In this document: positions 1-11,185 of the stretch, piece after piece | Layout: every line of letters begins with the position of its first letter | How positions within the stretch are numbered: position 1 is the stretch's first letter | NCBI GenBank assembly: GCA_026874595.1 | Contig: CM049318.1 | Location: 43,256,456-43,320,455, forward strand | Origin: Sipunculus nudus | Lineage: Eukaryota > Annelida > Sipuncula > Golfingiida > Sipunculidae | Length of the DNA stretch: 64,000 bases | Reading direction: 5' to 3' | Notes under the pieces: generated by a model | What the model saw: the letters and a program-made list of their open reading frames with translations, nothing else | What the model was told of the DNA's origin: nothing | Databases searched by the model: none | Made by a program: the position numbers and the translations under genes

Positions 1-77
1 TCATGATTTTTCGCATACATATTGATCATGAGGTTTTCAATCAGTTTCTGCAGACTGGGTGCGCCACCTCTATTTTT
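1..77 (+). repeat. HA' core unit fragment, 5' flank of nested HA copy
   Basis: This is the end of an approximately 310-bp repeated unit, recognised by 'gcatacatattgatcatgaggttttcaatcagtttctgcagactgg' style sequence followed by a degenerate copy of the GGTGGCGCCACC palindrome. It is interrupted at the T-run at 73-77 by the HA element that begins at 78. The same unit resumes at 2739, so the two pieces were once contiguous. Confidence 0.7.
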
Positions 78-2738
78 AGCTCAGCTGACTATAAGTCATC
101 TGAGCTATAGTCGTGGTCCATTGTCCGTCGTCCGTCCGTCTGTCCGTCCGTCCGTCCATCCGTCCGTCCGTCCGTCCGTCCATAGATGTGGCACGTTTTG
201 AAACCGTAAGACCTAGGAATCCAAAATTCGGCATAATGTTAGATGTCCCCAAGATCTCCTACCAAGCCGAAAACTGGGTCTTTGCGACTTTGTTCCTTTG
301 AGAAATTAAAGAAAAACCTCAATTTTTTATTAAAAACCTATTTTTACACTTCAGGACTGCCTAATATCAAAACCACTCATCTGTTTTTCCTCATATTTAC
401 CATAGTTATTCCTCTATAAAGTTCCTATGTACATGCCAGAAATTATGTCTGTATTATAAAAATTTAAAAAGTTATGGGCCCAAACATAATGCATTGTTAA
501 AAAAATCAGGAAAGATATTTGATCACTTAACACAAAATATGTTAAAGCTATAAACTTTTTTTCCAGTAATATAACTTTAATAAATCAAAATTAAATTGTA
601 TACCCAAAATTAGATCAAAATCTTTTAATTTTGTTAAAATATTAACAAAAATAAAAAATTGGTACCTTAAATTTTGCCACACTTTGACCATGGCACGTTT
701 TTTTCCTGAAAGTACTGTGGATTTAATTTTCACAGCATGTTTTTTTTAAGCATTTTGTCTGTAAACACCAAAAATTTGAAACCAGTTGATCAAAAACTGT
801 ATATTTTATTCAAGCTTTCAAGCACCATGTAACATATTGTTTACATCAAACTAGTGTCATGCAGTTTGCAAGTGCTCAGCTCCCCAACTTTAGCTCTCAG
901 TTCCTAAAATTTGGCATACAATTAGATGTCTCCAAATTCCCCTACCATGCCAAGAATTTGATCACTAGGACTTAATACCTTTGAGATATTAATGAAAAAC
1001 TTCATTTTTCCATTAAAAACCCATTGTTACACTTCAAGACAGCCTATTATCAAAACCTATGATCTGACTTTAATCATATATAATATACATATTTTTCTAT
1101 ATATTCTCTATGCACATGCCAGAAATTATGTCAGTATTGCGTAATTGTTTTAAGTTATGGGCCCAAACATAATGCACTTTGTAAAAAATCAAGAAATATA
1201 TTTACTCCCTTAACAAGAGGATTGCTGAAGCTAGAGATTTTTTGTCAGGGATGTAACATTATTTAATCAGGATTCAATTGAATACCCAAAATTAGTTCTG
1301 AATTTTTCAAATTGTATAAGTTATTAGTATAAATATAAAATTAGTACCTTAAATTTTGCCCAACTTTGACCATGGCATGTTTGTTTCCTGTGAGTACTGT
1401 TGATATAATTTTCATATCATGCACACATAAAGATTTCAGCTTTTTAGTTTGAAAAGCTGAAAGAAATTGGCCAAAAATTGTAGCTTTTATTAATGTTTTT
1501 ATGAGACCATGTCAGACCTTGGCTCTCTGTAGCACCTCTTGAGTCACCTGTATGTTGACCTGGTTGAACTTTCAGCAAATTATGCATGCTTGAGGCGAGA
1601 CATAAACTGGGGCTCCAGGCAGCTTATTATATAATGGCCAGCCACAGTTGATCTAGGTGTCCAACCCAACGCATCTAGTAGTTTTAACCAACAACATAAC
1701 AATAAACAATAAATTAATAAATTTTTATTGGTTTATAATAACAAATTAAAGAAAAATAGAAAAGGAATTTGTTAGTTGATAATAACAGGAAATTAACCTG
1801 CAGTTACTGATGATATAAGAATCTTGTATCGATGGATAGAATGTCATGTATTCCAAATAACACCATGCAGTCACCTATGGTATTTTTCAGTTCAATTTAT
1901 ATGATAAAAAAGTAAATCATATTATTCATTACTAATCATTAGGGATCATATGAAGGAAATTAATGATAGACAAAGATGCAGTTGATAATATTAATCTAGA
2001 TTCCTACTGTGTCTAGTGTGTACATTGATGTGAAATTAGTCCAAAATAAATATATTACATTTTTTTAAAATATAAATAAAAGCCATAAAACCAGGTACTT
2101 ATGATCATTATTCAAATGTGTGAATTTTGTATATTCTGGATTCTCAACATCATTGTTTGGTGAAAACTGAATAAATACCAGACATGGTGCGAATACTTTG
2201 CAATTGTATTTAAACACGAATATGAATATGTACTCCATTATAAAATTTCTTTCATAAGAATGGAAATTCAGGTAAAAATGAAAGTATATGAATACCAGTG
2301 CAAATATTTTCAAAATGTATTAATGAATGCATTCATGAATATATTCTTTAATATTATTTTAATAATCATTTCAGTCATATTTTATTTGAAAAAATCATAC
2401 TATTCTCTTATTATTTTTAATAAAAATTATATTTAGGACAATATTTGTAATTTTTCTAATAAATAGTTAAACTCTTATATTATATGTTCTGCTTATATTA
2501 GTTATATGGCCAAGTCAAAATCTGTGTGACAATCCCACTCCATTTTTTAATGAAATAAATGAAATTTATCCTCTTTCCTGTCTCCAAAGGTACTATCAAA
2601 ATCATACATTAGCTAAACAACAGCAACTCATAATACAGCTTATTTTTATTACCATATAAAACCAGCATGTGCCTCATTTCTAAATCATATTTTTTTATCA
2701 TATATATCAGCTGAGCGCCGTGACCCATAGGTCCCTTG
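78..2738 (+). mobile_element. HA family element, short subfamily, complete copy
   Basis: It starts with a near-perfect hairpin (78-110) containing GCTCAGCTGA. A TCCGTC-rich microsatellite follows at about 120-180. It ends with the inverted motif TCAGCTGAGC, the palindrome region GACCCATAGGTC and CTTG (2735-2738) against TTTT. The body holds two diverged units about 681 bp apart: 'ataatgcattgtt' near 488 recurs as 'ataatgcactttg' near 1169. A closely similar body is found at 46238-48681. There is no transposase or helicase reading frame; the short ORFs here are chance. The end structure suggests a non-autonomous Helentron-type element, which is an inference from termini only. Confidence 0.8.
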
Positions 2739-3246
2739 TTTTCAAATTTTGACGAATTTTTTTCTCTATTTTGAGACCTTTTAAGATGTGGTTATCTGTC
2801 AACAGGGTACAAATAGTAACAACTCAACCTAGAATCTTCATTCTTGTCATGCAAGGAGGCCCATGAAAAGTGTCTGTGGAAACCTGAAATTAGGTCTCTG
2901 TTTCCCATATCCTTCAAGCTATAGGACTCCGAAGTATCCCTCAGAATAATGGAAAATTTGATACAAAAGCTGAAGTATCTGAACAACTAATGCAGAGATC
3001 ACCATGATTCTTTGCATGTATATTGACCATTAAGTGTTTTTATTAGTTTCTGCAGACTGGTGGAGCCACCTGTATTTTTTTAAGTTTACGCATTTTTTCT
3101 CTATTTTTAAAATGCAGACACAATCATGGCCTGTTGGTTAATCTGTTTGATGCTTCAGCTGAATGGCTATATACATACAGATGATAAAATTTCCTTGTGC
3201 GAATCTCTTCCCATTCAGCTGAGCATCATGACCCATGGGTCACTTG
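2739..3246 (+). mobile_element. HA' element, 3' part with core unit
   Basis: The core unit interrupted at 77 continues here ('ctctattttgagacctt...' then 'tgcagactggtggagccacctg'). It ends with the HA-type terminus: CAGCTGAGC, the palindrome GACCCATGGGTC and CTTG at 3243-3246. HA' shares the HA termini but has a different body of roughly 310-bp units. The flank after 3246 is HB body, so this element was itself inserted in an HB copy. Confidence 0.7.
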
Positions 3247-4162
3247 TTAAATGACGCCACTGAAGCCAATTTGTTTAATATTTTACAAGAATAATCCCCA
3301 CAATAATTCTTATAATAATTATCTTTAATGGTTCCAGATGGATGATTTTTGGCTGAAATATGGAGATTGAATTGAGTCATTTTACCATATATGTTAGCTG
3401 TTTGAAGCAGTTACATCTAGCCTGGCACCAATTTATCAGCATCTATTACATCATGCTATTGACATTTAGATTTCAGGCTATATATGGTTAATATTGATTA
3501 CAATGCTTTTTAAAAGCTTAAAAAAAATCTATTATTTAAATTATTCGTCATACCAGGCAATGTTACAATCATGGATATTCAACTGTCTGTGGCTATGTAA
3601 AGACAGGTGAACATGGATTAAAAATAATTGGTATCCATGATCAACTTTATTCAAGAATTTGCCATGAGTGAGATGTATCTGTTTTATAATTTTGCTGTCT
3701 TTCATTATGTATAAAAAGATTTACCAACAGGCCAAGATTGTGTCTGTAACTAAAAATAGCTTGGCAGACTGCCAACTATTTCAGATTTGGCAACAGGCCA
3801 AAGGTCAGCCTGGATCTATTTATAGCTTTGGCAGACTGCCAACTGTATCAGATTAGGCAACAGGTCAAGAGTTTCGCTCAGTGCAGTAGCTGCATTCTAT
3901 TTATAGCTTTTGCAGACTGCCAACTGCATCAGATTTGGCACCAAAATTCAGCCTGGATCTATTTATAGCTTTGGCAGACTGCCCACTGAGTCAGATTATG
4001 CAACAGGTCAAGAGTTCACTCAGTGCAGCCAGGTACAGGTCAAAAGTTTACTCAGTCTAGCCAGGTGCAGGTCAAGTGTTCACTCAGTGCAGTAGCTTGA
4101 GCCAGCAATCTGTAACAGTTCACTCAGGGTAACTGCCTTTCTCACCTTAGCCTGGGCAGCCC
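3247..4162 (+). repeat. HB body fragment with diverged minisatellite
   Basis: The segment matches HB body sequence seen again near 34370-34790 and 36060-36830. From about 3757 to 4130 it contains diverged tandem units of roughly 60-85 bp built on 'tttggcagactgccaactg', 'gcaacaggtcaagagttcactcagtgcag' and similar phrases. The HB match stops near 4160, where the gypsy element begins. The ORFs at 3668-4095 fall in these repeats and are not genes. Confidence 0.65.
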
Positions 4163-4292
4163 TGTAATGTGTTAAAGTATACATGGCGTGATCTCCAGTA
4201 TGACTTTAAGTCACTTGATTGGTATAGGTTGCCATCTTGTGAACGTGCACACATATACGAGGGGGAAGTAGACGGACAGTAAATGCTGTTAT

Positions 4293-5320
4293 ATGGTTAA
4301 GAGCCATCTAGTGTTATATACCAACGCTACAAACATTACATTGGCGAATGAGTGTGCCACGACTACTCCGAAGGGACTGGATTTATCAGTTATCTCTCTG
4401 TTTGACCCCAATGGATATCAGTCAAGTGTCTCGCAAGGATGGGCCGATTGGATCCACAGGTTCCCATATTACATTCATGTCGTTGGTGTTACAGACCCTG
4501 CTCAGAAGCAAGCTTTGCTTCTTCATCTAACTGGTTGGCTACACAAGACTTTTTGAAACTCTACAAGATGTAGGAGGTGAGATAGACTTTGATAAAGCAA
4601 TAAATGCACTCACAAACTATTTTCAGATGCTGATGAATGTTGCATTTGAACGCCATGTCTTCAGGAAAGCCGAAAAAACCCCAGTTGAGAATATAGAAAG
4701 TTTTGTGACTCGTTTTAGAAAATTAACAATATCTTGCGAGTATGGTACTTTAAAAGAGGATATGATCAGGGACCAGGTGCTTGAAAAGTGTCAATCACAG
4801 GCCCTCAGTAAACGTCTTTTAAGAGAACAGGACCTTACTTTGACTAAAGTCTTAGATATATGCGTAGCATAGACCTAGTGGATCAACATGCAGTAGAAAT
4901 GACATAGTTGGCTAAGACCAGTGCTGATAGCCCCAGAGAACATGTCCAGGCAATTAGACAAGGCAGACCTAAAACTTGGTTTCCAAACCGAGGCAGACCC
5001 CAGTGACTAGACAGGCCCACAAGCCTAGTAGAGATCAGCATGTTTCAGGCTATTCCAAGCACAGTTCTAATCAAACCAAGCCTACATGTACAAGATATGG
5101 AAATACAGGCCACTTTGCTAGAAACTGTTTTGTGACGTGATAAGCAGTGCTGCAGGTGTGGTGGTTTTGGGCACTCCGCATCAGTTTGTAGAACTAAACT
5201 TAAACCCAGACGCCCAGATCAGGCAAGTGATAGACACCTACCACAGACATTGAATGTTGTCCCTCAAGACATTTCAAACCCTGCACAGGATGATCAGTTG
5301 GATGATAGACATTTGTTTGT
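4293..5320 (+). pseudogene. gypsy gag remnant with two CCHC knuckles
   Basis: This is a retrotransposon gag-like polyprotein in several frames. The capsid-like part is visible as DPAQKQALLLHLTG (about 4490-4530), then after a frameshift as INALTNYF and FVTRFRKL (about 4600-4870). Near 5085-5215 two zinc knuckles can be read. The first is CTRYGNTGHFARNC, where the second cysteine has become tyrosine. The second is CCRCGGFGHSASVC, which keeps the C-x2-C-x4-H-x4-C spacing. In the family, gag packages element RNA in a cytoplasmic particle. A stop at 4870 and several shifts show the gene is broken. Confidence 0.8.
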
Positions 5321-5383
5321 GATTGACAGAACAATCAAGACACCATTAGTTTACAGGTCAGTGGCAGGAATACTACATTTTTA

Positions 5384-5854
5384 ATGGACTCTGGTGCAGC
5401 TGTTGATATCATGGATGAATTCACGCATTATAGTGTCAGTGGGAATACAGATCTGAGATTACTTAAACCTGCCATAGCTCGCATTTTCTCATATGATGCA
5501 ACAGAACGGATTAAAACACTAGGTGTTTATGAGGCAGAGATTGACCTTGCCAATAAATGTTATATGGTTGACTTTCACATTACTCCAGGTGCTAATGGAT
5601 CCTTGATAGGCCGCAAGACTGCCAAAAGATTGCACATCCTGAAAATCAGTATACCAACAAGAGTGACAGAGGTCAATGATGTAACAGATTGTGCGCCTGA
5701 TAGTTCAGTGAAACAAATTATCAATGAGAAAGCTAAGTGTTTTGAAGTCCTAGGCAAATTGAAAGATTTCCAGTTGAAATTGCACATTGACACTGATATT
5801 ATGCCAGTTGCATGCACAACCAGTGAGGCACATTCCATTCCTGGTGAGAGATAA
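5384..5854 (+). pseudogene. gypsy aspartic protease and start of RT region
   Basis: An uninterrupted stretch of 156 codons begins with FLMDSGAAVDIMD, read just before and after the first methionine. DSGA is the expected retropepsin active-site motif. Further on SLIGRKTAKRLHIL fits the second conserved region of gypsy proteases. The remainder (FEVLGKLKDFQLKLHID) is the linker leading into reverse transcriptase. The methionine at 5384 is only the first Met of the open stretch, since in the family the protease is cut from a polyprotein. The frame stops at 5854 where the next RT segment shifts frame. Confidence 0.8.
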
Positions 5855-6560
5855 AGTGAAAACAGAAATTGACAAATTGCTTTGTGAGGATATTATCAAA
5901 CCAGTGACGTCATGGGTGTCACCACTTGTTTCTGTACTGAAGAACAAAGGCAGGATGAGATAATGGGTTTGTATGCAACAGGCAAATGCAGCTATATTCC
6001 AAGAACAATTTCCCATTCCAATCATTTAGGAGACACTGCAAGATTTAAATGGTGCCACAGTTTTCTCCATCCTTGACCTTCGCTCAGGTTATCATCATAA
6101 TCGAGCTTGAGCCCTGCTCTTGTGACATCACTACATTCATATCACATGTACAATTCTTCAGATATAAAAGACTAATATTTGGTGTCACATCAGCTGCAGA
6201 GGTCTACCAGAGAATCATACAGAACATCTTACAAGGTCTGAAAGGCTGTAAGAATATATCAGATGACATCGCGGTCTACAGTAAGACCAGAATCTCAGAG
6301 CAGTTTTAGAGAAACTTCTTCATGTCACCTTACTCTCAACAAGTCAAAGTGTAAATTCTCACAACCAAAACTGACCTTCATGGGCCACTGCTTGTCAGCA
6401 AAAGGAGATGAATCAGATCAGCATAAAAATTGAAGCCATCAGGTACACCAAAACTCCAACCAATGCCAAGGAAGTTCGCAGTTTCTTGGGGTTAGTGACA
6501 TTTTGCTCTTAGTTCATGAAAGACTTTTTTACACTCTCTGAACCTTGACACAAGCTTACA
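5855..6560 (+). pseudogene. gypsy reverse transcriptase remnant
   Basis: Reverse transcriptase segments lie in shifted frames. They include LLCEDIIKPVTSWVSPLVSV (about 5878-5935), FSILDLRSGYHH (about 6061-6096) and the catalytic region GCKNISDDIAVYSK (about 6244-6286), where SDD takes the place of the usual YxDD. The connection motif TNAKEVRSFLGLVTFCS is near 6460-6510. Stops occur after KNKGRMR (about 5960) and at several later points. SDD at the active site is also seen in intact members of some gypsy lineages, so it need not be damage. The enzyme would copy element RNA into DNA, but this copy cannot make it. Confidence 0.85.
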
Positions 6561-6599
6561 TGAAAAGGACAGCAATGGCAGTGGATGCAACAACACCAG

Positions 6600-7325
6600 G
6601 AATCATTTGAAACCCTGAGAATTAGTCTGACAGACTCTACAGTGCTAGCATTCTACAAACCAAGTGGCAAACTTCTTGTGACAGTTGATGCCAGTCCAGT
6701 TGGCCTGGGAGCCATTTTATCACAGCAACAAACAGATATGTCATATCGAACACTTGCTTAAGCAAGCTGTGTTCTTACAACAACAGAACAGCATTACTCT
6801 CAAACAGATTGTGAAGCCCTTGGTGTATTTTGGGGAATTGAGAGATTTCAAATGTATCTATATGGCAGTGAATTTCAAGTCAAACCTGATCCCAAACCTC
6901 TTGAGGTTATCTTCAACACAAGAATACACCAGGCGCCCCCTAGAATCCAGAGATGGCTGATCAAGCTACAAGGTTACACTTATGAAGTTGTTTATCAAGC
7001 AGGATCTACTAATGCTGCAGACATGTTGTCAAGATCACCCTGCACAGTGTCAGAGCACACAGAATGCACTGCAGATGACTACCTCATTTGTGTAGCCTAC
7101 CATAGTGCGCCTAAGGCTCTCCAGTACAAAGACTTTGCAATGGCAACAGTTACTGATGAAGTGTTGCAGAAGGTAATCACTGCTGTTAAAGAAGGATCCT
7201 GGCCAAAGATAAATCTGGATTTCCAACCATACTTCAGAGTCCAATCACAACTCTCAACTGGTGGCCAGTGCTTATTGAAAGACAATCGCTTGTCATACCA
7301 CACAAGTTACGTACACACACACTAA
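6600..7325 (+). pseudogene. gypsy RNase H and linker remnant
   Basis: VTVDASPVGLGAILSQQ (about 6677-6727) gives the first catalytic Asp of RNase H. YSQTDCEALGVFWGIERF (about 6793-6846) carries the catalytic Glu. YEVVYQAG and NAADMLSRSP (about 6979-7038) form the typical RNase H tail. The frame is open from 6852 to 7325 and runs on into the region before the integrase zinc-binding domain. A stop after YRTLA (about 6760) and a frame change near 6850 interrupt the domain. Confidence 0.85.
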
Positions 7326-7752
7326 AACTTGTACACCAAGGCCATCAAGGCATAGAAAATTAAGTGCAAGCAGAGAATTCATGAAAAAGTATGGTTGCCA
7401 GGAGTCGACCATGAGCTAGAACACTTGATCTCATCATGTCATGCTTTCCAGTTACCATCCATACCAGATCGCTCACCACCGGTGCAGATGTCAAAACCCC
7501 CAGACTATCCCTGGTAACATGTAAGTGCAGATCTCATGGGACCATTTCCCACTGGTGAATACTTGTTAGTACTGATTGATTACTACACCAGATACCTAGC
7601 AGTTCATATTTTTAGTTCAACCACAACACACAAAATAATACAACAGATTCATGAAACCTTTACAGAACACGGGTTTCCGGAGATGCTCACGACAGATAAT
7701 GGTCCGCAATTTATCACGGAGGATTTAAGAACTTATCTCAGTTAATGTGGTA
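7326..7752 (+). pseudogene. gypsy integrase, N-terminal and core part, split by Tigger
   Basis: The zinc-binding HHCC region can be traced as GHQGIE (about 7342-7360) and HELEHLISSCHAFQL (about 7410-7455); the last cysteine of the pair appears lost. The catalytic core has SADLMGPFPTGEYLLVLIDY (first Asp, about 7528-7585) and MLTTDNGPQF (second Asp, about 7684-7713). The reading frame ends at 7745, seven bases before the Tigger insertion at TA 7751-7752. The third catalytic residue lies beyond the insertion in the continuation at 9738. Confidence 0.88.
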
Positions 7753-7948
7753 CAGTCGGACCCTTCTAATCCGGCCTTCGATAGTCCAGCATTTGGTGTA
7801 AACCGGCACATTTCTTGAGAACGGATTTCCCACATTATATTTTTAGGTCGTAATCCGGCTTTTTGTGTAATCCGGCTCCGGCACAATTACCGAGAACCAA
7901 CATCCCTATTTATGATAAACATCATCTACGTAATCCGGCACGCCTCAG

Positions 7949-8159
7949 TGACTTCCCCGCCGGTGAACATCAAACAGCTCACTGTCGGTCATGCATAAGT
8001 CGCACGCCCGGCAGAGCAAACAGACCCGCGGTTTCGGTGTAAACTGATAATTAATTAGCTGTGACTTCCCGGCTGGTGAACATCATACGGCTCACTGGCG
8101 GTCATGCGTGCAGAGCAAACAGACCCGCGGTTTCGGTGTAAACTGATAATTAATTAGCT
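7949..8159 (+). repeat. tandem duplication inside the Tigger element
   Basis: A 112-bp segment (7949-8060) is followed directly by a 99-bp diverged copy (8061-8159) that lacks about 13 bp in the middle. Both begin 'gtgacttcc' and end 'ctgataattaattagct'. The duplication lies upstream of the surviving transposase reading frame, where the missing DNA-binding part would be expected. Confidence 0.85.
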
Positions 8160-8167
8160 TTGACCGA

Positions 8168-9368
8168 ATGATTGACTTCCAATACTCGAATGGATGGATA
8201 GATAGGATGAAAGCACAAGGTGGCATCAAACAGCACGTCATGCATGGTGAATCAGGGAGCGTAAACCAACAAGTCGAATCAAAGGGTCGAAGTGATGTTC
8301 AAGCAGCACTTGTCGGATACAGTCTTTGCAACATTTTCAATTTTGACGAAACTGGATTATTCTTCCGCCTAGGCCCTGACAGAACACTTGCTACAGCACC
8401 AGTCAAGGGAACTAAGAAGTGCAAGGATCGGCTGACAGTTGGTCTTGCTGCAAATGCGGACGGATCTGAGAAACTAAAACCAATCGTGATCGGAAAATCT
8501 GCTAAACCTTGCTGCTTTAAAGGATTCGACCCCGCGCCCATCGTTACGTACAAGAATAACAAGAAAGCGTGGATGGTCAGCACTATGTTTGAAGAATATG
8601 TCAGCCAGATAAACAGGAAGATAAATCTTCAAGGAAGGAAAATCGTGCTGTTGGTCGACAACCACACTTCTCACAAAGACCAGCACTGGGATCATGTTCG
8701 ACTGGTTTATCTGCCGCCCAATACCATGTCAAAGTTACAGCCACTGGACGCGGGGGGTTATTCAAGCCTTCAAATGTCACTACAGAAAGATACAGGCAAA
8801 GGACTGGATTGCACAAGTTGAGGACCGTGGGGCAATAGAGAAAACGTCTGTGAAAGATGCAATCTACTTCATAAGACAGGCTTGGAACGAGGTCAGCGAG
8901 CAGACTATCGCCAACTGTTTCAAGCATACAGGCATTCTCCCAAACAGCGATGAGACAGCCCCGCCCCCTTCTGCGTCACTGCCGGATACTGCCGAGCTTG
9001 CCCGAGTTTTTGCTCAGCTACCAATCGAAAACACATTGACCGCAGATGAATATCTTGTGGTTGATTCTGGTGTTCCTACAGGAGATATGCTTAGTGACGT
9101 GGACATTTTGGATATTGTGTTGGTCAGGAAGAAAGATGATGATGATAGCGAGGACGAGTGTGACGCGAGTCCGGACGAACAGCAGCCGCCAACTGCTAAG
9201 ATCGCCAGACAGGGACTGCGGGATATGGTCAGATATGCGGAGACGAAGTCCCAGGATTTTGGCGAGCGGGATTTGCTGCTACTGCGAGACATGCTGTCTA
9301 GACTCAATTCAGCCGCTCTCCGTGACAACAAGCAGTGCACATTGGACAGATACTTCAGTGCAAAGTAA
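8168..9368 (+). pseudogene. Tigger/jerky-type transposase, N-truncated, one frameshift
   Basis: This is a DDE_1 superfamily transposase related to pogo, Tigger, jerky and CENP-B. The first frame (8168-8821) starts inside the second helix-turn-helix (FQYSNGWIDRMKAQGGIKQ). It then gives FNFDETGLFF with the first catalytic Asp (about 8337-8370) and IVLLVDNHTSHKD with the second (about 8641-8680). LPPNTMSKLQPLDAG carries the third acidic residue (about 8709-8755). A run of six G (8752-8757) has one base too many. In the next frame GVIQAFKCHYRK continues the family pattern to a stop at 9366-9368. The C-terminus has an acidic stretch (KKDDDDSEDE). The first DNA-binding helix domain is absent. Confidence 0.92.
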
Positions 9369-9501
9369 CTCAGTCATTTACCCTGGTGAAAACTAGTCAC
9401 ACTGTGTAAAAATGTATATGGACATTGTATATAGGTGATGATTCTGTAATTCCTCCGATTTGCATTATTTTTTGTATCGATACATTCTGCTGGAACTTTT
9501 G

Positions 9502-9507
9502 AATAAA
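9502..9507 (+). terminator. poly(A) signal of the Tigger transposase
   Basis: AATAAA lies 134 bases after the transposase stop codon and inside the element, followed by T-rich sequence. It is the likely 3' end signal of the element's own transcript. Confidence 0.55.
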
Positions 9508-9737
9508 GTTTATTTGCACATTGTTTGAAGTGTTTTATTTACTTTTATTATCACTCAATTTTTACTTTATGCATAATATAATTCATTTTTAATTATAATC
9601 ACAGATACGGCAAATATTGCTCTTCCCTGGGTTTGTGTTTTTAGCTGTGGGTGTCCCTGATACGTAATCCGGCAAACTGCGTAATCCGGCATAATTCCTA
9701 ATCCCCGATGGTGCCGGATTAACGGGGTCCGACTGTA

Positions 9738-10378
9738 TACATCATCATCACACAACTCCATTGTGGCCAAATGCAAATGGAGAGGTTGAACGCTTTAATC
9801 CTTCCTTAACGAAAGCCATACATACAGCCAATGGGGAAAGCAAAGATTGGCATTTTGAAATATATACCTTTGTAATGTGTTCCAGAAATACTGTGCACTC
9901 CACCAGGGGGAAGTCTACGGCAGAGTAACTATTTTCCCGTACAATTTGCACCAAATTACCACAGATTCCTTGTGTACCACCACAGCGCCACCTGCGAGCA
10001 AGAGATCAAATAAAAAAACAGAAAATTGCATCATACACTAACCATAATCGCAGACAGTACGTGACAGTGTTTCATGAAGGTGACAAGGTTTTCATTCGCC
10101 AGCAGTACTAAAACAAGTTTACCAGTACATATGCCAACCAAATCTTTACTGTTGTGAAGTAGAAAGGACCTTGTATTTTGTTAAAATTGCCGAATGATCG
10201 CCACTTCACACATCATAGTTTCCATCTCAGAAAATATATTGGTGCTCCAAACCAAGCTAATGACATTTATTCAGATGACCTTACCACTACTAAAACACCG
10301 ATTCAACCCAACAGCCCCTTCCAGACCCAGATATTCCAACCCGTTCAGAGAGGAGGAGGAAAGAACCAGTGTGGTTAA
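9738..10378 (+). pseudogene. gypsy integrase, C-terminal continuation after Tigger
   Basis: Right after the second TA the integrase resumes: HHHHTTPLWPNANGEVERFN (about 9740-9800), where the Glu of GEVER is the third catalytic residue of the D,D35E core. After a stop, DQIKKQKIASYTNHNRRQY and FHEGDKVFIRQQY (about 10000-10110) and then KLPNDRHFTHHSFHLRKYIG (about 10184-10240) form the C-terminal GPY/F-like region. Without the Tigger the codons before and after the insertion are one frame apart, so a separate small indel has also occurred. Confidence 0.85.
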
Positions 10379-11013
10379 AGGACTTTGTTTAATATTAAGC
10401 TCCGTTTTATTTACTTTCACATGTGATGTAATTATTCATTTTGCACTCATGTGAATCCTTAATCATGTACAGTGTTTGAATTATACATACAATAATACTC
10501 TTTAGCACTTAATGACCGAGAGTGTATAGGCCTACCATTTGGCTTTGATCCCATCTTATGTATTGACAGTAAAGTATTTCATCAAATTTGCCTACAGATT
10601 ATATTCTTTTGATATGGTTTACTTTTGATTCTGTAAAATATGGTATTCTTTATTAGATATAATTAATGTTTAATTTTTCATATTCCTCAGGTGCTTCAGA
10701 TGCTGTAAATATGTATGTATAAAATATCTTCCTCTATTCTTTGTCCTCTTTTCCATTAACAATTTGAGTAACAATAAATATATACAAGTCTAAGTGCCAG
10801 ATAGATCACTTTTACTCACTGGAGACGCACATGCAGGACACAGCTCAACTCTTCGTAAACAGAGGCAGATCACAGATATTATGTAAATTACTTAGGACAT
10901 TTTGTATATTTTCTATATTATACCATTTTAAAAATGAGCAGAACATTACCCTTGTAAATATATGTTACCTTTGTTTACCCCATTATGGCTAGGCTTTTAA
11001 TTTGTGCTTTTAT
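10379..11013 (+). other. probable gypsy 3' non-coding region; no LTR pair identified
   Basis: AT-rich sequence without coding capacity follows the integrase. It has a possible promoter-like 'tgtatgtataaaatatcttcc' near 10711 and an AATAAA near 10773, as expected in a 3' LTR. I could not match it to the 130 bases between 4163 and gag, so LTR status is unproven. The right boundary is set only by the HB element that starts at 11014. Confidence 0.35.
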
Positions 11014-11185
11014 TAGCGAACCTGTGAGCTTATGCAATGGTGTGTCGTCGTCTGTCTTGTGTAGTGCCTCCTGTGTCCTCTGTACATTAACCATATCTAT
11101 CTCTACAATGGCAGGAGCTAGCATCACCAAAGTTTTTGCAAATAATCAGTCGTCCAAAAAACTATCTGGGATTTTGTTTATTTTT

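Larger units (their letters stand above)
4163..7752 (+). mobile_element. Ty3/gypsy LTR retrotransposon, 5' part, decayed
   Basis: Gag, protease, reverse transcriptase, RNase H and integrase remnants occur in the standard Ty3/gypsy order on the plus strand. The left limit is placed where HB homology ends, at TGTAATG (4163). A duplicated long terminal repeat could not be found by eye. Many in-frame stops and frameshifts mean it is not functional. It is interrupted at 7752 by a Tigger-type element and resumes at 9738. The gag and SDD-type RT core suggest a K02A2.6-like gypsy lineage, with moderate certainty. Confidence 0.85.
7753..9735 (+). mobile_element. pogo/Tigger-type DNA transposon (Tc1/mariner superfamily)
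   Basis: Imperfect terminal inverted repeats begin CAGTCGGACCCTTCTAATCC on the left and, on the complementary strand, CAGTCGGACCCCGTTAATCC on the right. The dinucleotide TA flanks both ends (7751-7752 and 9736-9737). The termini carry several AATCCGG copies. A DDE/D transposase gene lies inside. It sits in the integrase gene of a gypsy element, so it is younger than that element. The length of 1,983 bp and the absent N-terminal coding part suggest a deleted, non-autonomous copy. Confidence 0.93.

Noticed and set aside
7050-7303. Minus-strand open frames opposite gypsy RNase H and Tigger (also 8299-8927 and 9014-9340)
   Set aside because: They are complements of clearly recognised plus-strand protein sequence.
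8694-9368. Second Tigger frame as an independent gene
   Set aside because: GVIQAFKCHYRK directly continues the catalytic region of the first frame; a single extra G explains the break.
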